A DNA stretch of 64,000 nt from Sulfuritalea sp. (GTDB taxonomy: Bacteria > Pseudomonadota > Gammaproteobacteria > Burkholderiales > Rhodocyclaceae). A program made the translations under genes and the position numbers. The DNA is taken from the NCBI GenBank assembly GCA_016708585.1, contig JADJFK010000010.1, positions 62,001-126,000 of the forward strand, given 5' to 3'. The notes beneath the pieces were generated by a model. It was not told the DNA's origin, made no database searches, and worked only from the letters and a program-made list of their open reading frames with translations. This document shows positions 10,732 to 19,464 of this stretch, one piece after another (position 1 is the stretch's first letter; each line of letters opens with the position of its first letter).

Positions 10732-11604
10732 CTAGCGCCCGACGACGGGCTTGAGCCCGGTCCGCGCCTGTACGACAGCCGCTGCGGCCTCGGCTTCGGT
10801 CGCGTCGGCATAGCCGGCGAGCCGCAGCTCGTAGCTCCAGCCACCGCCCTCGGTGGCGCGCGGCAGGATACGCACGGGGAATCCGGCTTCCCGGATCCGG
10901 TCGTACAACTCCAGGGCGGCTTGCTCGCTTGCCGCCGTTGCCACCAGGATGCGTCCCTTGCCCTTCGCCCGGGCGGCGCCGTCGCCGGCCAGGATTTCGG
11001 TCTGCCGCGCCAGCTTGACGAAGGTCTCCAGGTCGAGCGGCTTGACCTCGGCCGCCTTGCCCGTCGGCGCATCGAAGTAGCTCATCGCCTGCGCCAGTTC
11101 GGTGGTCTGGCCGGCGCGCGCGATTTCAATGCGGCCCTGGATCAATGCCACCAGGTCGCCGTCCTTGTCGGTCTTGCCCCAGATGTCGGTGCCGCGGATG
11201 CCGATGGTCGCGGTGCCGACACGGATCGCGAGCTCGCGCGGCAGCGTCTTCTTCAGCTTGCCGGTGGTAAAGCGAAAGGCGCCGGCGACGATATCGAGCG
11301 CGCCGCGAAAGCTCCTCTCCGGCCGCAGGCTTTGCGAATAAACGGTGAATTGCGCCGTTTCGCCCAGCTTGACCCGGCTGCCTTCCGCCAGCATCAGGTA
11401 GGCGCGCGCGCCGGGCCCGGTGCGCAGCACGTCGCCGCTTTTGAGTTCCATGCCGGGGGCAAGCGGCACGGTAACGCCGCCGCGATCGCGCCAGGCGGGC
11501 GACTGAACCGCTTCGACGGTAGCCGGGGCAGCCGCAAACACCGCGGCAGGCAACAGCAGCGCAATCGCCGCAAACACTGCAAGAAGCCGGTCCATGGAGC
11601 GCAT
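10732..11604 (-). CDS. Secreted FecR-domain protein with SPOR-like C-terminus
   Basis: A 290-residue exported protein. The N-terminal signal peptide ends near AVFAAAPA. A FecR-type domain follows (about 40-170; LKSGDVLRTGPGARAYLMLA and IRVGTATIGIRGTDIWG). The last 75 residues resemble a SPOR-like fold (RILVATAASEQAALELYDRI and GYADATEAEAAAAVV), a domain that often binds denuded peptidoglycan. No sigma factor or TonB receptor is adjacent, so this is not a classical FecR anti-sigma regulator; it is probably an envelope protein. Start chosen at 11604 (MRSMDRLL), with GAAAGGA about 6 bases upstream. Confidence 0.8.
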   Translation of the reverse strand: MRSMDRLLAVFAAIALLLPAAVFAAAPATVEAVQSPAWRDRGGVTVPLAPGMELKSGDVLRTGPGARAYLMLAEGSRVKLGETAQFTVYSQSLRPERSFRGALDIVAGAFRFTTGKLKKTLPRELAIRVGTATIGIRGTDIWGKTDKDGDLVALIQGRIEIARAGQTTELAQAMSYFDAPTGKAAEVKPLDLETFVKLARQTEILAGDGAARAKGKGRILVATAASEQAALELYDRIREAGFPVRILPRATEGGGWSYELRLAGYADATEAEAAAAVVQARTGLKPVVGR

Positions 11605-11632
11605 GCAAATCCTTTCGATCATGGTGGGCAGG

Positions 11633-11638
11633 TATAAT
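11633..11638 (+). promoter_or_regulatory. Possible -10 box for leuS operon
   Basis: A perfect TATAAT preceded by GG lies 38 bp upstream of the leuS ATG, inside the divergent gap with the FecR-domain gene. No good -35 match is visible 16-18 bp upstream. Confidence 0.45.
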
Positions 11639-11675
11639 TCCGCCCTTGCCAGTACTCAAACCAGAAGCCCCGGCC

Positions 11676-14288
11676 ATGCAGGAAAAATACCTCCCGACCG
11701 ACATCGAACAGGCCGCGCAGGCCCACTGGAACACCACGCAGGCTTTTCGTGCCACGGCGGACTCCGCCAGGCCGAAATACTACTGCCTGTCGATGTTCCC
11801 CTACCCGTCGGGCAAGCTGCACATGGGGCATGTGCGGAACTATACCATCGGCGATGTGCTCTCCCGCTACCACCGGATGAAGGGCTACAACGTCCTGCAG
11901 CCCATGGGCTGGGACGCTTTCGGCCTGCCCGCCGAGAACGCCGCGATGCAGAACAGGGTGCCGCCGGCCAAGTGGACCTGGGACAACATCGCCTACATGA
12001 AAAAGCAGCTCCAGTCGCTGGGTTTCGCGCTGGACTGGGAGCGCGAACTGGCGACCTGCGCCCCCGAGTACTACAAGTGGAACCAGTGGCTGTTCCTGCG
12101 CATGCTGGAAAAGGGCATCGCCTACAAGAAGACCCAGGTGGTGAACTGGGACCCGGTGGACCAGACCGTGCTGGCCAACGAACAGGTGATCGAAGGCCGC
12201 GGCTGGCGTACCGGCGCGGTGGTCGAGAAGCGCGAGATCCCCGGCTACTACCTGGCCATCACCAAGTACGCCGACGAACTGCTGTCGGCACTGGACACGC
12301 TGCCGGGCTGGCCCGAGCGGGTCAAGACCATGCAGGCCAACTGGATCGGCAAGAGCACCGGCGTGCGCTTCGCCTTTCCCTACGCGCTGGATGGCAAGCA
12401 AGAGAAGTTGTGGGTATTCACCACCCGCGCCGACACCATCATGGGCGTCACCTTCTGCGCCGTCGCCGCCGAGCATCCGCTGGCGACGCACGCCGCGAAG
12501 AACAACCCGCAGCTCGCCGCTTTCATCGACGAATGCAAGCATGGCTCAGTGATGGAAGCCGACATGGCGACCATGGAAAAGAAGGGTATGCCCACCGGCA
12601 TCTTCGTCGATCATCCGCTGACCGGCGACAAGGTCGAAGTCTGGGTCGGCAACTACGTGCTGATGAGCTACGGCGAAGGCGCGGTGATGGCCGTGCCGGC
12701 GCATGACGAGCGCGACTTCGAGTTCGCCAAGAAATACGGCCTCGCCATCAGGCAGGTGATCGCCGTCGAAGGCACAAATGGGCCAATGAGCTTCTCGCTG
12801 GACGGCTGGCAGGAGTGGTACGCCGACAAGCAGCGCGGCAAGTGCGTCAACTCCGGCAGGTACGACGGCCTCGGCCTCGAGGCCGCCGTCGCCGCGATCG
12901 CCGCCGACCTGAAAGCCAAAGAGCTCGGCGACATCCAGGTGCAATACCGCCTGCGTGATTGGGGCGTCTCGCGCCAGCGCTACTGGGGCTGCCCGATCCC
13001 GCTGATCCACTGTGACGCCTGCGGCACCGTGCCGGTGCCCGACGACCAGTTGCCGGTCAAGCTGCCCGAAGACTGCGTGCCCGACGGTTCCGGCAATCCG
13101 CTGGCCAAGCGTACCGGTTTCGTGGATTGCGCCTGCCCGCAATGCGGCAAGCCGGCCCGGCGCGAAACCGACACCATGGACACCTTCGTCGACTCGTCCT
13201 GGTACTACGCGCGCTACTGCGTCGATCCGGCGACGCGCGCGGCGAACAGCGCGATGGTCGATGCCGCCAGCAACCACTGGATGCCGGCCGACCAGTACAT
13301 CGGCGGCATCGAGCACGCGATCCTGCACCTGCTCTACTCGCGCTTCTGGACCAAGGTGATGCGCGACCTCGGCCTGGTCAGCTACGACGAACCCTTCGCC
13401 AACCTGCTGACCCAGGGCATGGTGCTCAACCACATTTTCTCGCGCCGCACCGACAAGGGCGGCATCGAGTATTTCGCCCCGGAAGAAGTCGATCTGAAAC
13501 GCGATGACGGCGGCCACGTCATCGGCGCGACGTCGAAGGCCGACGGCCGGCCGGTCGATTACGGCGGCGTCGGCACCATGTCCAAGTCGAAGCGCAACGG
13601 CGTCGATCCGCAAGCGCTGATCGACGAGTTCGGCGCCGACACCGCGCGCTTTTTCATGATGTTCGCCTCGCCGCCGGAGCAGACCCTGGAATGGTCGGAC
13701 TCGGGCGTCGAGGGTGCCTACCGGTTCTTGAAGCGCGTCTGGGCCTTCGGCCATGCCAGCCAGTCGCTGCCGCACAATACCGTGCCGGCAACGCTGGCGG
13801 CCGGCCCCGCCGCGCTGCGCCGCGAGATCCACCTGCTGCTCAAGCAGGCCAACTACGACCTGGGCAAGCTCCAGTTCAACACCGTCGCCTCGGCGGCGAT
13901 GAAAATGCTCAATGCGCTGGAAAAGGCTCCGAAGGACGGGGCCCACGCGCCGGTTTTGGCCGAAGGCTTCGGCATCCTGCTGCGCATCCTGTCGCCGATC
14001 GCGCCGCACATCTGCCATGCGCTCTGGATCGAACTCGGCTATGGCGCCGACATCCTCGCCTCGCCCTGGCCCGAGCCGGTCGACGCGGCGCTGGTGCAGG
14101 ACGAAGAGGAACTGGTGCTGCAGGTCAACGGCAAGCACCGCGGCAGCATCCGAGTGAAAGTCGGCGCTGACCGCGCGGCGATCGAAGCCCTGGCGCTAGC
14201 GTCGGAAGCCGCGCAGAAGTTCATGGAAGGCAAACCGGCGAAGAAGGTCGTCGTCGTTCCCGGCCGCCTGGTCAATATCGTCGTATAA
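11676..14288 (+). CDS. leuS: Leucyl-tRNA synthetase
   Basis: A class I aminoacyl-tRNA synthetase charging tRNA-Leu with leucine in the cytoplasm; 870 residues, normal for bacteria. The HIGH-type motif is PYPSGKLHMGHVRNYTIGD (about 42-60), and the KMSKS motif is TMSKSKRNGVDP (about 635). The CP1 editing domain lies between about 225 and 415. The C-terminal extension (QVNGKHRGSIRVKV) binds tRNA. It starts the leuS-lptE-holA cluster, a common betaproteobacterial arrangement. A weak match to the dispersed repeat lies near the 3' end (14157-14180). Start chosen as MQEKYLP, matching homologues; no strong ribosome binding site is visible. Confidence 0.98.
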   Translation: MQEKYLPTDIEQAAQAHWNTTQAFRATADSARPKYYCLSMFPYPSGKLHMGHVRNYTIGDVLSRYHRMKGYNVLQPMGWDAFGLPAENAAMQNRVPPAKWTWDNIAYMKKQLQSLGFALDWERELATCAPEYYKWNQWLFLRMLEKGIAYKKTQVVNWDPVDQTVLANEQVIEGRGWRTGAVVEKREIPGYYLAITKYADELLSALDTLPGWPERVKTMQANWIGKSTGVRFAFPYALDGKQEKLWVFTTRADTIMGVTFCAVAAEHPLATHAAKNNPQLAAFIDECKHGSVMEADMATMEKKGMPTGIFVDHPLTGDKVEVWVGNYVLMSYGEGAVMAVPAHDERDFEFAKKYGLAIRQVIAVEGTNGPMSFSLDGWQEWYADKQRGKCVNSGRYDGLGLEAAVAAIAADLKAKELGDIQVQYRLRDWGVSRQRYWGCPIPLIHCDACGTVPVPDDQLPVKLPEDCVPDGSGNPLAKRTGFVDCACPQCGKPARRETDTMDTFVDSSWYYARYCVDPATRAANSAMVDAASNHWMPADQYIGGIEHAILHLLYSRFWTKVMRDLGLVSYDEPFANLLTQGMVLNHIFSRRTDKGGIEYFAPEEVDLKRDDGGHVIGATSKADGRPVDYGGVGTMSKSKRNGVDPQALIDEFGADTARFFMMFASPPEQTLEWSDSGVEGAYRFLKRVWAFGHASQSLPHNTVPATLAAGPAALRREIHLLLKQANYDLGKLQFNTVASAAMKMLNALEKAPKDGAHAPVLAEGFGILLRILSPIAPHICHALWIELGYGADILASPWPEPVDAALVQDEEELVLQVNGKHRGSIRVKVGADRAAIEALALASEAAQKFMEGKPAKKVVVVPGRLVNIVV
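14157..14180 (+). repeat. Possible decayed copy of the dispersed 24-bp repeat
   Basis: 19 of 24 positions match, with the first 11 identical. It is in sense orientation and in the same frame as the good copies, encoding KVGADRAA within the C-terminal domain of LeuS. Since related LeuS proteins have similar residues here, it may be chance. Confidence 0.3.
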
Positions 14289-14315
14289 ACAAGATTGTCG
14301 CCCCGGGAGTCCATG

Positions 14316-14894
14316 ATGCGCCTCGCCAAACTGTCCCTTGTCCTGCTGCTGATCGGGCTCCTGGGCGCCTGCGGCTTCAAGCTGCGCGGCAGCGCCGACC
14401 TGCCTGCCCACCAGCTGCCGTTTGCGACCATCGCCCTGACGCTTGCCCCGACATCCGAGTTCTACGCCCAGCTCAAGCGCTCCATCGAGGGATCGGCGGC
14501 AGGTACCCGGGTGGTCGATGCCGGCGAGGCGGAAGCCATCCTGATGGTGCTGGGCGACACCAGCCAGAAGAAAATCCTTTCGCTCAACACCTCGGGCCGG
14601 GTGCGCGAATTCCAGCTGGTGAGGACTTTCTCGTTCAAGGTGCAGGCCAACAAGCCCTCGGCCGCGCCTGCCCCGCAAGTCAAATACACCGATGCGCCGG
14701 TCGTCGCGCCCACCGAATACATCGCGCCCAGCACCATCGTGCTGCACCGTGACGTCACCTACAGCGACGACCTGGTGCTGTCCAAGCAAGCAGAAGAAGC
14801 CCTGCTCTGGCGCGACATCCAGAGCGATCTGGTACGGCAGCTGATGCGCCGGCTGGCCACGGCCAAGCTGCAGCCGGCCAAGGTGGTCGAGTAG
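14316..14894 (+). CDS. lptE: LPS-assembly lipoprotein LptE
   Basis: A 192-residue outer-membrane lipoprotein that plugs the LptD barrel and helps insert lipopolysaccharide. The signal peptide ends in the lipobox LLGAC, followed by the family start GFKLRGSADLP. Length is within the usual range. I chose the second of two adjacent ATGs (14316) because GGGAG sits 6 bases upstream. It lies 27 bp after leuS and 5 bp before holA, the standard order in betaproteobacteria. Confidence 0.93.
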   Translation: MRLAKLSLVLLLIGLLGACGFKLRGSADLPAHQLPFATIALTLAPTSEFYAQLKRSIEGSAAGTRVVDAGEAEAILMVLGDTSQKKILSLNTSGRVREFQLVRTFSFKVQANKPSAAPAPQVKYTDAPVVAPTEYIAPSTIVLHRDVTYSDDLVLSKQAEEALLWRDIQSDLVRQLMRRLATAKLQPAKVVE

Positions 14895-14899
14895 GCACC

Positions 14900-15844
14900 A
14901 TGCTGCTGCGGCCCGATCAGCTCGCGGCGCACCTCGACAAACCGCTGGCGCCGCTCTACCTGCTGCACGGCGACGAACCGCTGCTGGTGATCGAGGCCGG
15001 CGACGCGATCCGCGGCGCCGCCCGCAAGCAGGGCTTCGAGGAACGCGAAGTCATCGTCGCCGGCACCGGCTTCAAGTGGGATGACCTGTTCATGGCGGCA
15101 GGCAACTTGTCGCTGTTCGGCGGCAGCAAGCTGGTCGACCTGCGCATCCCGTCGGGCAAGCCGGGGCGCGAAGGCAGCGAAGCATTGCAGCGTTACATCG
15201 CCACCCTGGGCCCCGGCATCGTCACCCTGATCACCCTGCCCGAACTCGACTGGCAGGCGAAAAAGGCCGCCTGGGTCACGGCACTGACGAACGCGGGCGT
15301 CGCCATCGAATGCAACGCGCCGCCCCCGGCGCGCCTGCCGCAGTGGATCGCGGAGCGCCTGGCGCGCCAGCGCCAGAGCGCGCCGCGCGAGGCATTGGCG
15401 TTCATCGCGGACCATGTCGAGGGCAACCTGCTCGCCGCCCATCAGGAGATCCAGAAGCTTGGCCTGATCCATCCGCCCGGCGAACTCACGCTGGAGCAGG
15501 TCGAGGCCGCCGTGATGAACGTCGCCCGCTATGACGTATCGGACCTGCGCGACGCCCTCAAGGCCCGCGACACGGTGCGCGCCGCGCGTACCCTGGAAGG
15601 CCTCAAGGGCGAGGATGCCGCGCCACCGCTGGTGCTCTGGGCGCTGGCCACCGAGGCGCGCAGCGCCAACACGGCCGGCCGAATGGCGGCCCTCTTGCAT
15701 GCGGCGAAAATTGACCGCATGATCAAGGGTCTCGCGCAAGGTGACGTCTGGGACGAGTTCCTTCAACTGGCGTTGAAGATAACTCGTACAAGAGAGAACC
15801 CTCACCCCCGCCCCTCTCCCCAGGGGAGAGGGGTAACTCATTAG
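14900..15844 (+). CDS. holA: DNA polymerase III delta subunit
   Basis: The delta subunit of the clamp loader opens the beta clamp during replication. The 314-residue product starts MLLRPDQLAAHLDKPLAPLYLLHGDEP, typical of HolA, with an N-terminal AAA+-like domain lacking a working P-loop and a C-terminal collar domain. The last 20 or so residues (ENPHPRPSPQGRG) do not look like HolA. They come from translation into a GC-rich hairpin repeat (15801-15845) that supplies the stop codon, so the native end has probably been replaced or lengthened. Third gene of the leuS cluster. Confidence 0.93.
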   Translation: MLLRPDQLAAHLDKPLAPLYLLHGDEPLLVIEAGDAIRGAARKQGFEEREVIVAGTGFKWDDLFMAAGNLSLFGGSKLVDLRIPSGKPGREGSEALQRYIATLGPGIVTLITLPELDWQAKKAAWVTALTNAGVAIECNAPPPARLPQWIAERLARQRQSAPREALAFIADHVEGNLLAAHQEIQKLGLIHPPGELTLEQVEAAVMNVARYDVSDLRDALKARDTVRAARTLEGLKGEDAAPPLVLWALATEARSANTAGRMAALLHAAKIDRMIKGLAQGDVWDEFLQLALKITRTRENPHPRPSPQGRGVTH

Positions 15845-15845
15845 G
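15801..15845 (+). repeat. GC-rich palindromic (REP-like) repeat at the holA 3' end
   Basis: CTCACCCCCG followed by a perfect 11-bp inverted repeat (CCCCTCTCCCC at 15811-15821, GGGGAGAGGGG at 15823-15833). This CTCACCCC...CCCTCTCCC...GGGAGAGGGG pattern is a widespread intergenic repeat type in proteobacteria; when translated it gives PHPRPSPQGRG-like tails, as here. It may also act as a transcription or mRNA-stability barrier between holA and proA. Confidence 0.7.
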
Positions 15846-15886
15846 CCGCTGACGCGGCAACACGGGAACAGGACGGCGTAATCGAA

Positions 15887-17143
15887 ATGGATGTAAAGAC
15901 CTACATGCAAAACGTCGGACGCAACGCGCGCGCAGCCTCGCGCGCCGTGGCGCGCGCCTCGACGGCCGCCAAGAATAGCGCGCTGCTGGCCATGGCGGCC
16001 GCGATCCGCGAGCGCAGCGCCGAACTGCTCGCCGCGAATGCCGCCGATGTCGCCGAAGCACGCGGCAACGGCCTCGACGCGGCGATGATCGACCGCCTTC
16101 AGCTTTCCGCCAAGGGTGTCGAAAGCATGGCGCAGGGACTGGAACAAGTCGCCGCCCTGCCCGACCCGATCGGCGAAATCAGCGACATGAAGCGCCGCCC
16201 CTCCGGCATCCAGGTCGGCAAGATGCGCGTGCCGCTGGGCGTGGTCGGCATCATCTACGAAGCGCGGCCCAACGTCACGGCGGATGCCGCCGCGCTGTGC
16301 CTCAAGTCGGGCAACGCCGCGATCCTGCGCGGCGGCAAGGAAGCCCTGCGCGCCAACCAGGCGATCGCCGCCTGCGTGCGTGAGGGCCTGGCCGCCGCCG
16401 GGCTGCCCGAAACCGCCGTGCAGGTGATCGAGACCACCGACCGCGAGGCCGTCGGCCATCTGATCGCCATGCCCGAGTACGTCGATGTGATCGTGCCGCG
16501 CGGCGGCAAGGGCCTGATCGAGCGCATCTCGAAGGAGGCCCGGGTGCCGGTGATCAAGCACCTCGACGGCAACTGCCATGTCTATGTCGACGAGTTCGCC
16601 GACGCGGCGAAGGCGCTGCGCATCCTCGAAAACGCCAAGACCCAGCGCCTGGGCACCTGCAATACCGCCGAATCGCTGCTGATCGCGCGTTCCGTCGCCG
16701 TGGCGCAGGCGCCGACTTTATGCGCCATGCTGGCGGCGAGGGGCGTCGAGATCCGCGGCTGCGCGGAGACCCGCGCGCTGGTGCCGCAGGCCGTCGCCGC
16801 GACGGAAGAGGACTGGTACGCCGAGTACCTCGCCGCGATCATCTCGGTCAAGGTCGTCGCCGGGATCGACGAAGCCATCGCCCACATCAACAAGTATTCG
16901 TCGGCCCACACCGACGCCATCGTCACCGAGAACTACACGAACGCGATGCGCTTCCTGCGCGAGGTGGATTCGGCCACGGTGATGGTGAATGCCTCGACCC
17001 GCTTCGCCGACGGCTTCGAATTCGGCCTCGGCGCCGAGATCGGCATTTCCACCGACAAGTTCCACGCCCGCGGCCCGGTGGGGCTCGAAGGGCTGACCTC
17101 GCAGAAGTGGATTGTTCTCGGCGACGGTGAAGTGAGGGCCTGA
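15887..17143 (+). CDS. proA: Gamma-glutamyl phosphate reductase
   Basis: The second step of proline synthesis: NADPH reduction of glutamyl-5-phosphate to glutamate semialdehyde. The 418-residue aldehyde-dehydrogenase-fold protein has the catalytic cysteine in RLGTCNTAES (near residue 255), the ProA signature VPRGGKGLIE, and the C-terminal FGLGAEIGISTDKFHARGPVGLEGLTS in pieces. Length is normal. About 15 residues past the catalytic cysteine, SVAVAQAPTLC is encoded by DNA matching the dispersed repeat on the opposite strand (22/24). proB is not in the window. It lies 42 bp after holA. Confidence 0.97.
   Translation: MDVKTYMQNVGRNARAASRAVARASTAAKNSALLAMAAAIRERSAELLAANAADVAEARGNGLDAAMIDRLQLSAKGVESMAQGLEQVAALPDPIGEISDMKRRPSGIQVGKMRVPLGVVGIIYEARPNVTADAAALCLKSGNAAILRGGKEALRANQAIAACVREGLAAAGLPETAVQVIETTDREAVGHLIAMPEYVDVIVPRGGKGLIERISKEARVPVIKHLDGNCHVYVDEFADAAKALRILENAKTQRLGTCNTAESLLIARSVAVAQAPTLCAMLAARGVEIRGCAETRALVPQAVAATEEDWYAEYLAAIISVKVVAGIDEAIAHINKYSSAHTDAIVTENYTNAMRFLREVDSATVMVNASTRFADGFEFGLGAEIGISTDKFHARGPVGLEGLTSQKWIVLGDGEVRA
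16696..16719 (-). repeat. Dispersed 24-bp repeat, antisense copy in proA
   Basis: 22 of 24 positions match the consensus on the minus strand (AAAGTCGGCGCC, then GCG and CACGGCG). It is read in the opposite direction by proA, giving VAVAQAPTL. It does not disrupt the frame or protein length. Confidence 0.7.
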
Positions 17144-17147
17144 GCCC

Positions 17148-18566
17148 TCACCACTTCACGCGTACCGTGTAGTCCAGCACCGTCGCACCGCCGGCCGGAA
17201 CCGCCACGTTCCACGACGCGGCCCGCGCCGACTCTTTGCTGTGCTTCTCTGATTCCTGCACCATCTCCCAATCGCCGGGCATCGGCTCCTGCACCCTGAC
17301 CGTCACGGCCTCGTCCTTGGCGTTGCGCAGTTCGATGCGCCAGGACGACTCGGTCTGGTTGTCGGCGATGCGCTTGTAATTGGTCTGCCTGCGCTCGGCG
17401 GTGATGTCGAAGGCTTCGCCCAGCCGCAGCTTGATCTGCTCGTTCTTCGCCGTGTGCGCGATGCGGTCTTCGCCGACGAACTGCGCCGCGCCCTTGCTGT
17501 CCTTCGCGTAGACCCGCACGATGCCGGCCGGCAGCGGCTTGCCGAGTTGGCCGCCCTTGTTTTCAAATTCAAGAAAGACCGCGGGCTTGAGTTTCTGTCC
17601 GATCTGTCCGTGGCGGTCCCGGTAGTAATACTCGTTGCCGGCCAGCAGGTACTCGCGGCGCACCGGCACGGCGCCGGCCGAGAGCAAGGCGAGCTGCTTG
17701 GTCTGGTTGTCGGCGATCGAGGTCGGCCGCTCGAAGCTGTAGAGGTGGTAGTCCATCAGCGCTTCCTGCGTCGCCTCGGCCGCCTTGGCGCGCGCCGGAG
17801 CGGGTGCGGCCATGGCATAGACCCGCGAGTCCTGCTGCCGCACGCGATTCACCGTGCCGGCCACCAGTTGCAGCGTCGCGTCGTCGAAGCCGGCGCCGCT
17901 GCGGTTGGTCAGCGTCACCCAGCCGTTGAGGTCGAGGCTCCTGCCGTCGGCGGACAGGTTTGCGACGTAATCGGCCTTCCAGGCCAGTCCGCCGGTCAGG
18001 TAGGACAACTCGACCGACTGCTTGCCACCTGCGGCTTCGAGCAGCACCGACAGCGTCGGCCGGTCGCGCAGGTTGGCCGGCACGGCATCGAAGGCCAGGC
18101 GCCCCGGCACGCCGGTTTCGATGCGGTCGGCAAAGCGCAAGACAGCGGTTGGGTAACCCGCCTGCCCTGCGGCCAGCACCGTCGCGGTTTCGCGCCGCTC
18201 GGCATCGCTGGTCGGATGCGGGCGGATCACGGTGACCTGGCGGCCGACATATTTTTCCAGCAGCTTCTGCGGCGTCAGCAGGTCGAAATCGAAGTTCTGT
18301 TCGACGAGGGTGAACGCCGGCCCCGAGGCTGCGCGCAGCAAGGCGGTTTCGGGGCGCATCTGCGCCGCCACTTCGCGCAGCGAGAGGCGCGCGAGGCCGC
18401 CCGGCAGGTCGATGCGGCGGCGCTCCTTGACCAGCGCCAGGTCGTCGTTGTAGACGGTCACGGCAACGGCCTCGCGGTCGGCGGCGGTGGAACCGACATC
18501 CTTTGCCGGATCGGCGGCGTGGGCCAGGGTGGCGGCCAGGAGGCCGGCGGCGAGCAGGTGTTTCAT
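17148..18566 (-). CDS. Exported DUF4139-domain protein
   Basis: A 472-residue protein with a signal peptide (MKHLLAAGLLAATLAHAADP). The body matches DUF4139, a beta-rich domain: VTVYNDDLALVKERRRIDLP near the start, then YLTGGLAWKADYVANLS and a C-terminal region ending VLDYTVRVKW. Function is unknown; such proteins are usually periplasmic or outer-membrane associated. A stretch near residues 245-255 (APAPARAKAAEA) looks like a flexible linker. It converges on proA with a 4-bp gap and is divergent from the chalcone-isomerase-like gene. Confidence 0.85.
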   Translation of the reverse strand: MKHLLAAGLLAATLAHAADPAKDVGSTAADREAVAVTVYNDDLALVKERRRIDLPGGLARLSLREVAAQMRPETALLRAASGPAFTLVEQNFDFDLLTPQKLLEKYVGRQVTVIRPHPTSDAERRETATVLAAGQAGYPTAVLRFADRIETGVPGRLAFDAVPANLRDRPTLSVLLEAAGGKQSVELSYLTGGLAWKADYVANLSADGRSLDLNGWVTLTNRSGAGFDDATLQLVAGTVNRVRQQDSRVYAMAAPAPARAKAAEATQEALMDYHLYSFERPTSIADNQTKQLALLSAGAVPVRREYLLAGNEYYYRDRHGQIGQKLKPAVFLEFENKGGQLGKPLPAGIVRVYAKDSKGAAQFVGEDRIAHTAKNEQIKLRLGEAFDITAERRQTNYKRIADNQTESSWRIELRNAKDEAVTVRVQEPMPGDWEMVQESEKHSKESARAASWNVAVPAGGATVLDYTVRVKW

Positions 18567-18651
18567 GGGTTTCTCCTTTGTGCAGCGGGCAACGATAGCA
18601 TGGGGGCAACGGCGGTATCATGGCGCAATCGAAACCCACGGGAGTATCCAG

Positions 18652-19224
18652 ATGAAAAAGCTCATAGCCGCCCTGCTGCTGACGATTTCCCTGCCGGCGC
18701 TGGCCGCGCTCGACGTATCCGGCGTCAAGTTCGAGGACAAGACAAAAGTCGGCGCCGGCGAGACGGTGATCAATGGTGCCGGGCTGCGCAAGCGCGCCTT
18801 CTTCAAGGTCTATGCGATCGGGCTTTACCTGCCGCAGAAAGTCACCAGCGCCGCCGACGCAATCAATGCCAAGGGCGCCAAGCGCGTCGCCATCGTCACC
18901 CTGCGCGACCTGACCGCGGAGCAGTTCGTCGATGCCCTGATCGAAGCCCTGAAGAACAACCACGACGAGGCCGCGCTGAAAGCCCTGCAGCCGAAGATCG
19001 ACCAGTTCCGCAGCACCATGCTGACCATCGGCAACGCACCGGAAAAATCGGCGGTGAACATCGACTGGCTGCCCGAGTCCGGCACGCGCCTGAGCTTCAA
19101 CGGCAGCGCCAAGGGCAGCGACATCCCCGGCGAGGACTTCTATCGCGCCCTGCTGAAAATCTGGATCGGCGACAAGCCGGCCCAGGAAGACCTCAAGGAA
19201 CAGTTGCTCGGCAAAGCGCAGTAA
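18652..19224 (+). CDS. Periplasmic chalcone isomerase-like protein
   Basis: A 190-residue secreted protein with a signal peptide (MKKLIAALLLTISLPALA) followed by a chalcone-isomerase-like fold: GAGLRKRAFFKVYAIGLYLP, then LRDLTAEQFVDAL. Bacterial members are not known to process flavonoids; their role is unclear, possibly fatty-acid binding. Residues 32-39 (KVGAGETV) are encoded by a copy of the dispersed 24-bp repeat just before the conserved NGAG segment. Start at 18652 is supported by GGGAGT about 8 bases upstream and by the signal peptide. Confidence 0.85.
   Translation: MKKLIAALLLTISLPALAALDVSGVKFEDKTKVGAGETVINGAGLRKRAFFKVYAIGLYLPQKVTSAADAINAKGAKRVAIVTLRDLTAEQFVDALIEALKNNHDEAALKALQPKIDQFRSTMLTIGNAPEKSAVNIDWLPESGTRLSFNGSAKGSDIPGEDFYRALLKIWIGDKPAQEDLKEQLLGKAQ
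18745..18768 (+). repeat. Dispersed 24-bp repeat, sense copy in the chalcone isomerase-like gene
   Basis: 22 of 24 match (two substitutions near the 3' end). Same frame as the other sense copies; translated KVGAGETV. Confidence 0.75.
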
Positions 19225-19464
19225 CGCTCATGGCTTCGGCGAGTCGCCCCAATTCATGAAATCTTGCACTTTCGATGGGCCCGAAGCTGGCAAATGGACC
19301 CGCCCCTCCCATCCGCTGCGCGGCCCACGGCTGGCTTTGCACAGCCAGCCGGCTGCGGCGGCGCGACGCATGCGTCGCGAATTCCCGCCTCGCCCCCTCA
19401 CGGGGAGGCTATCAATTGGCTCGCTTCGCTCGAACCTGACACAGCACGCTGGGCGCCATATTCC

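Noticed and set aside
12546..14138. 530-codon open frame opposite leuS
   Set aside because: It mirrors LeuS codons; no ribosome binding site or family pattern.
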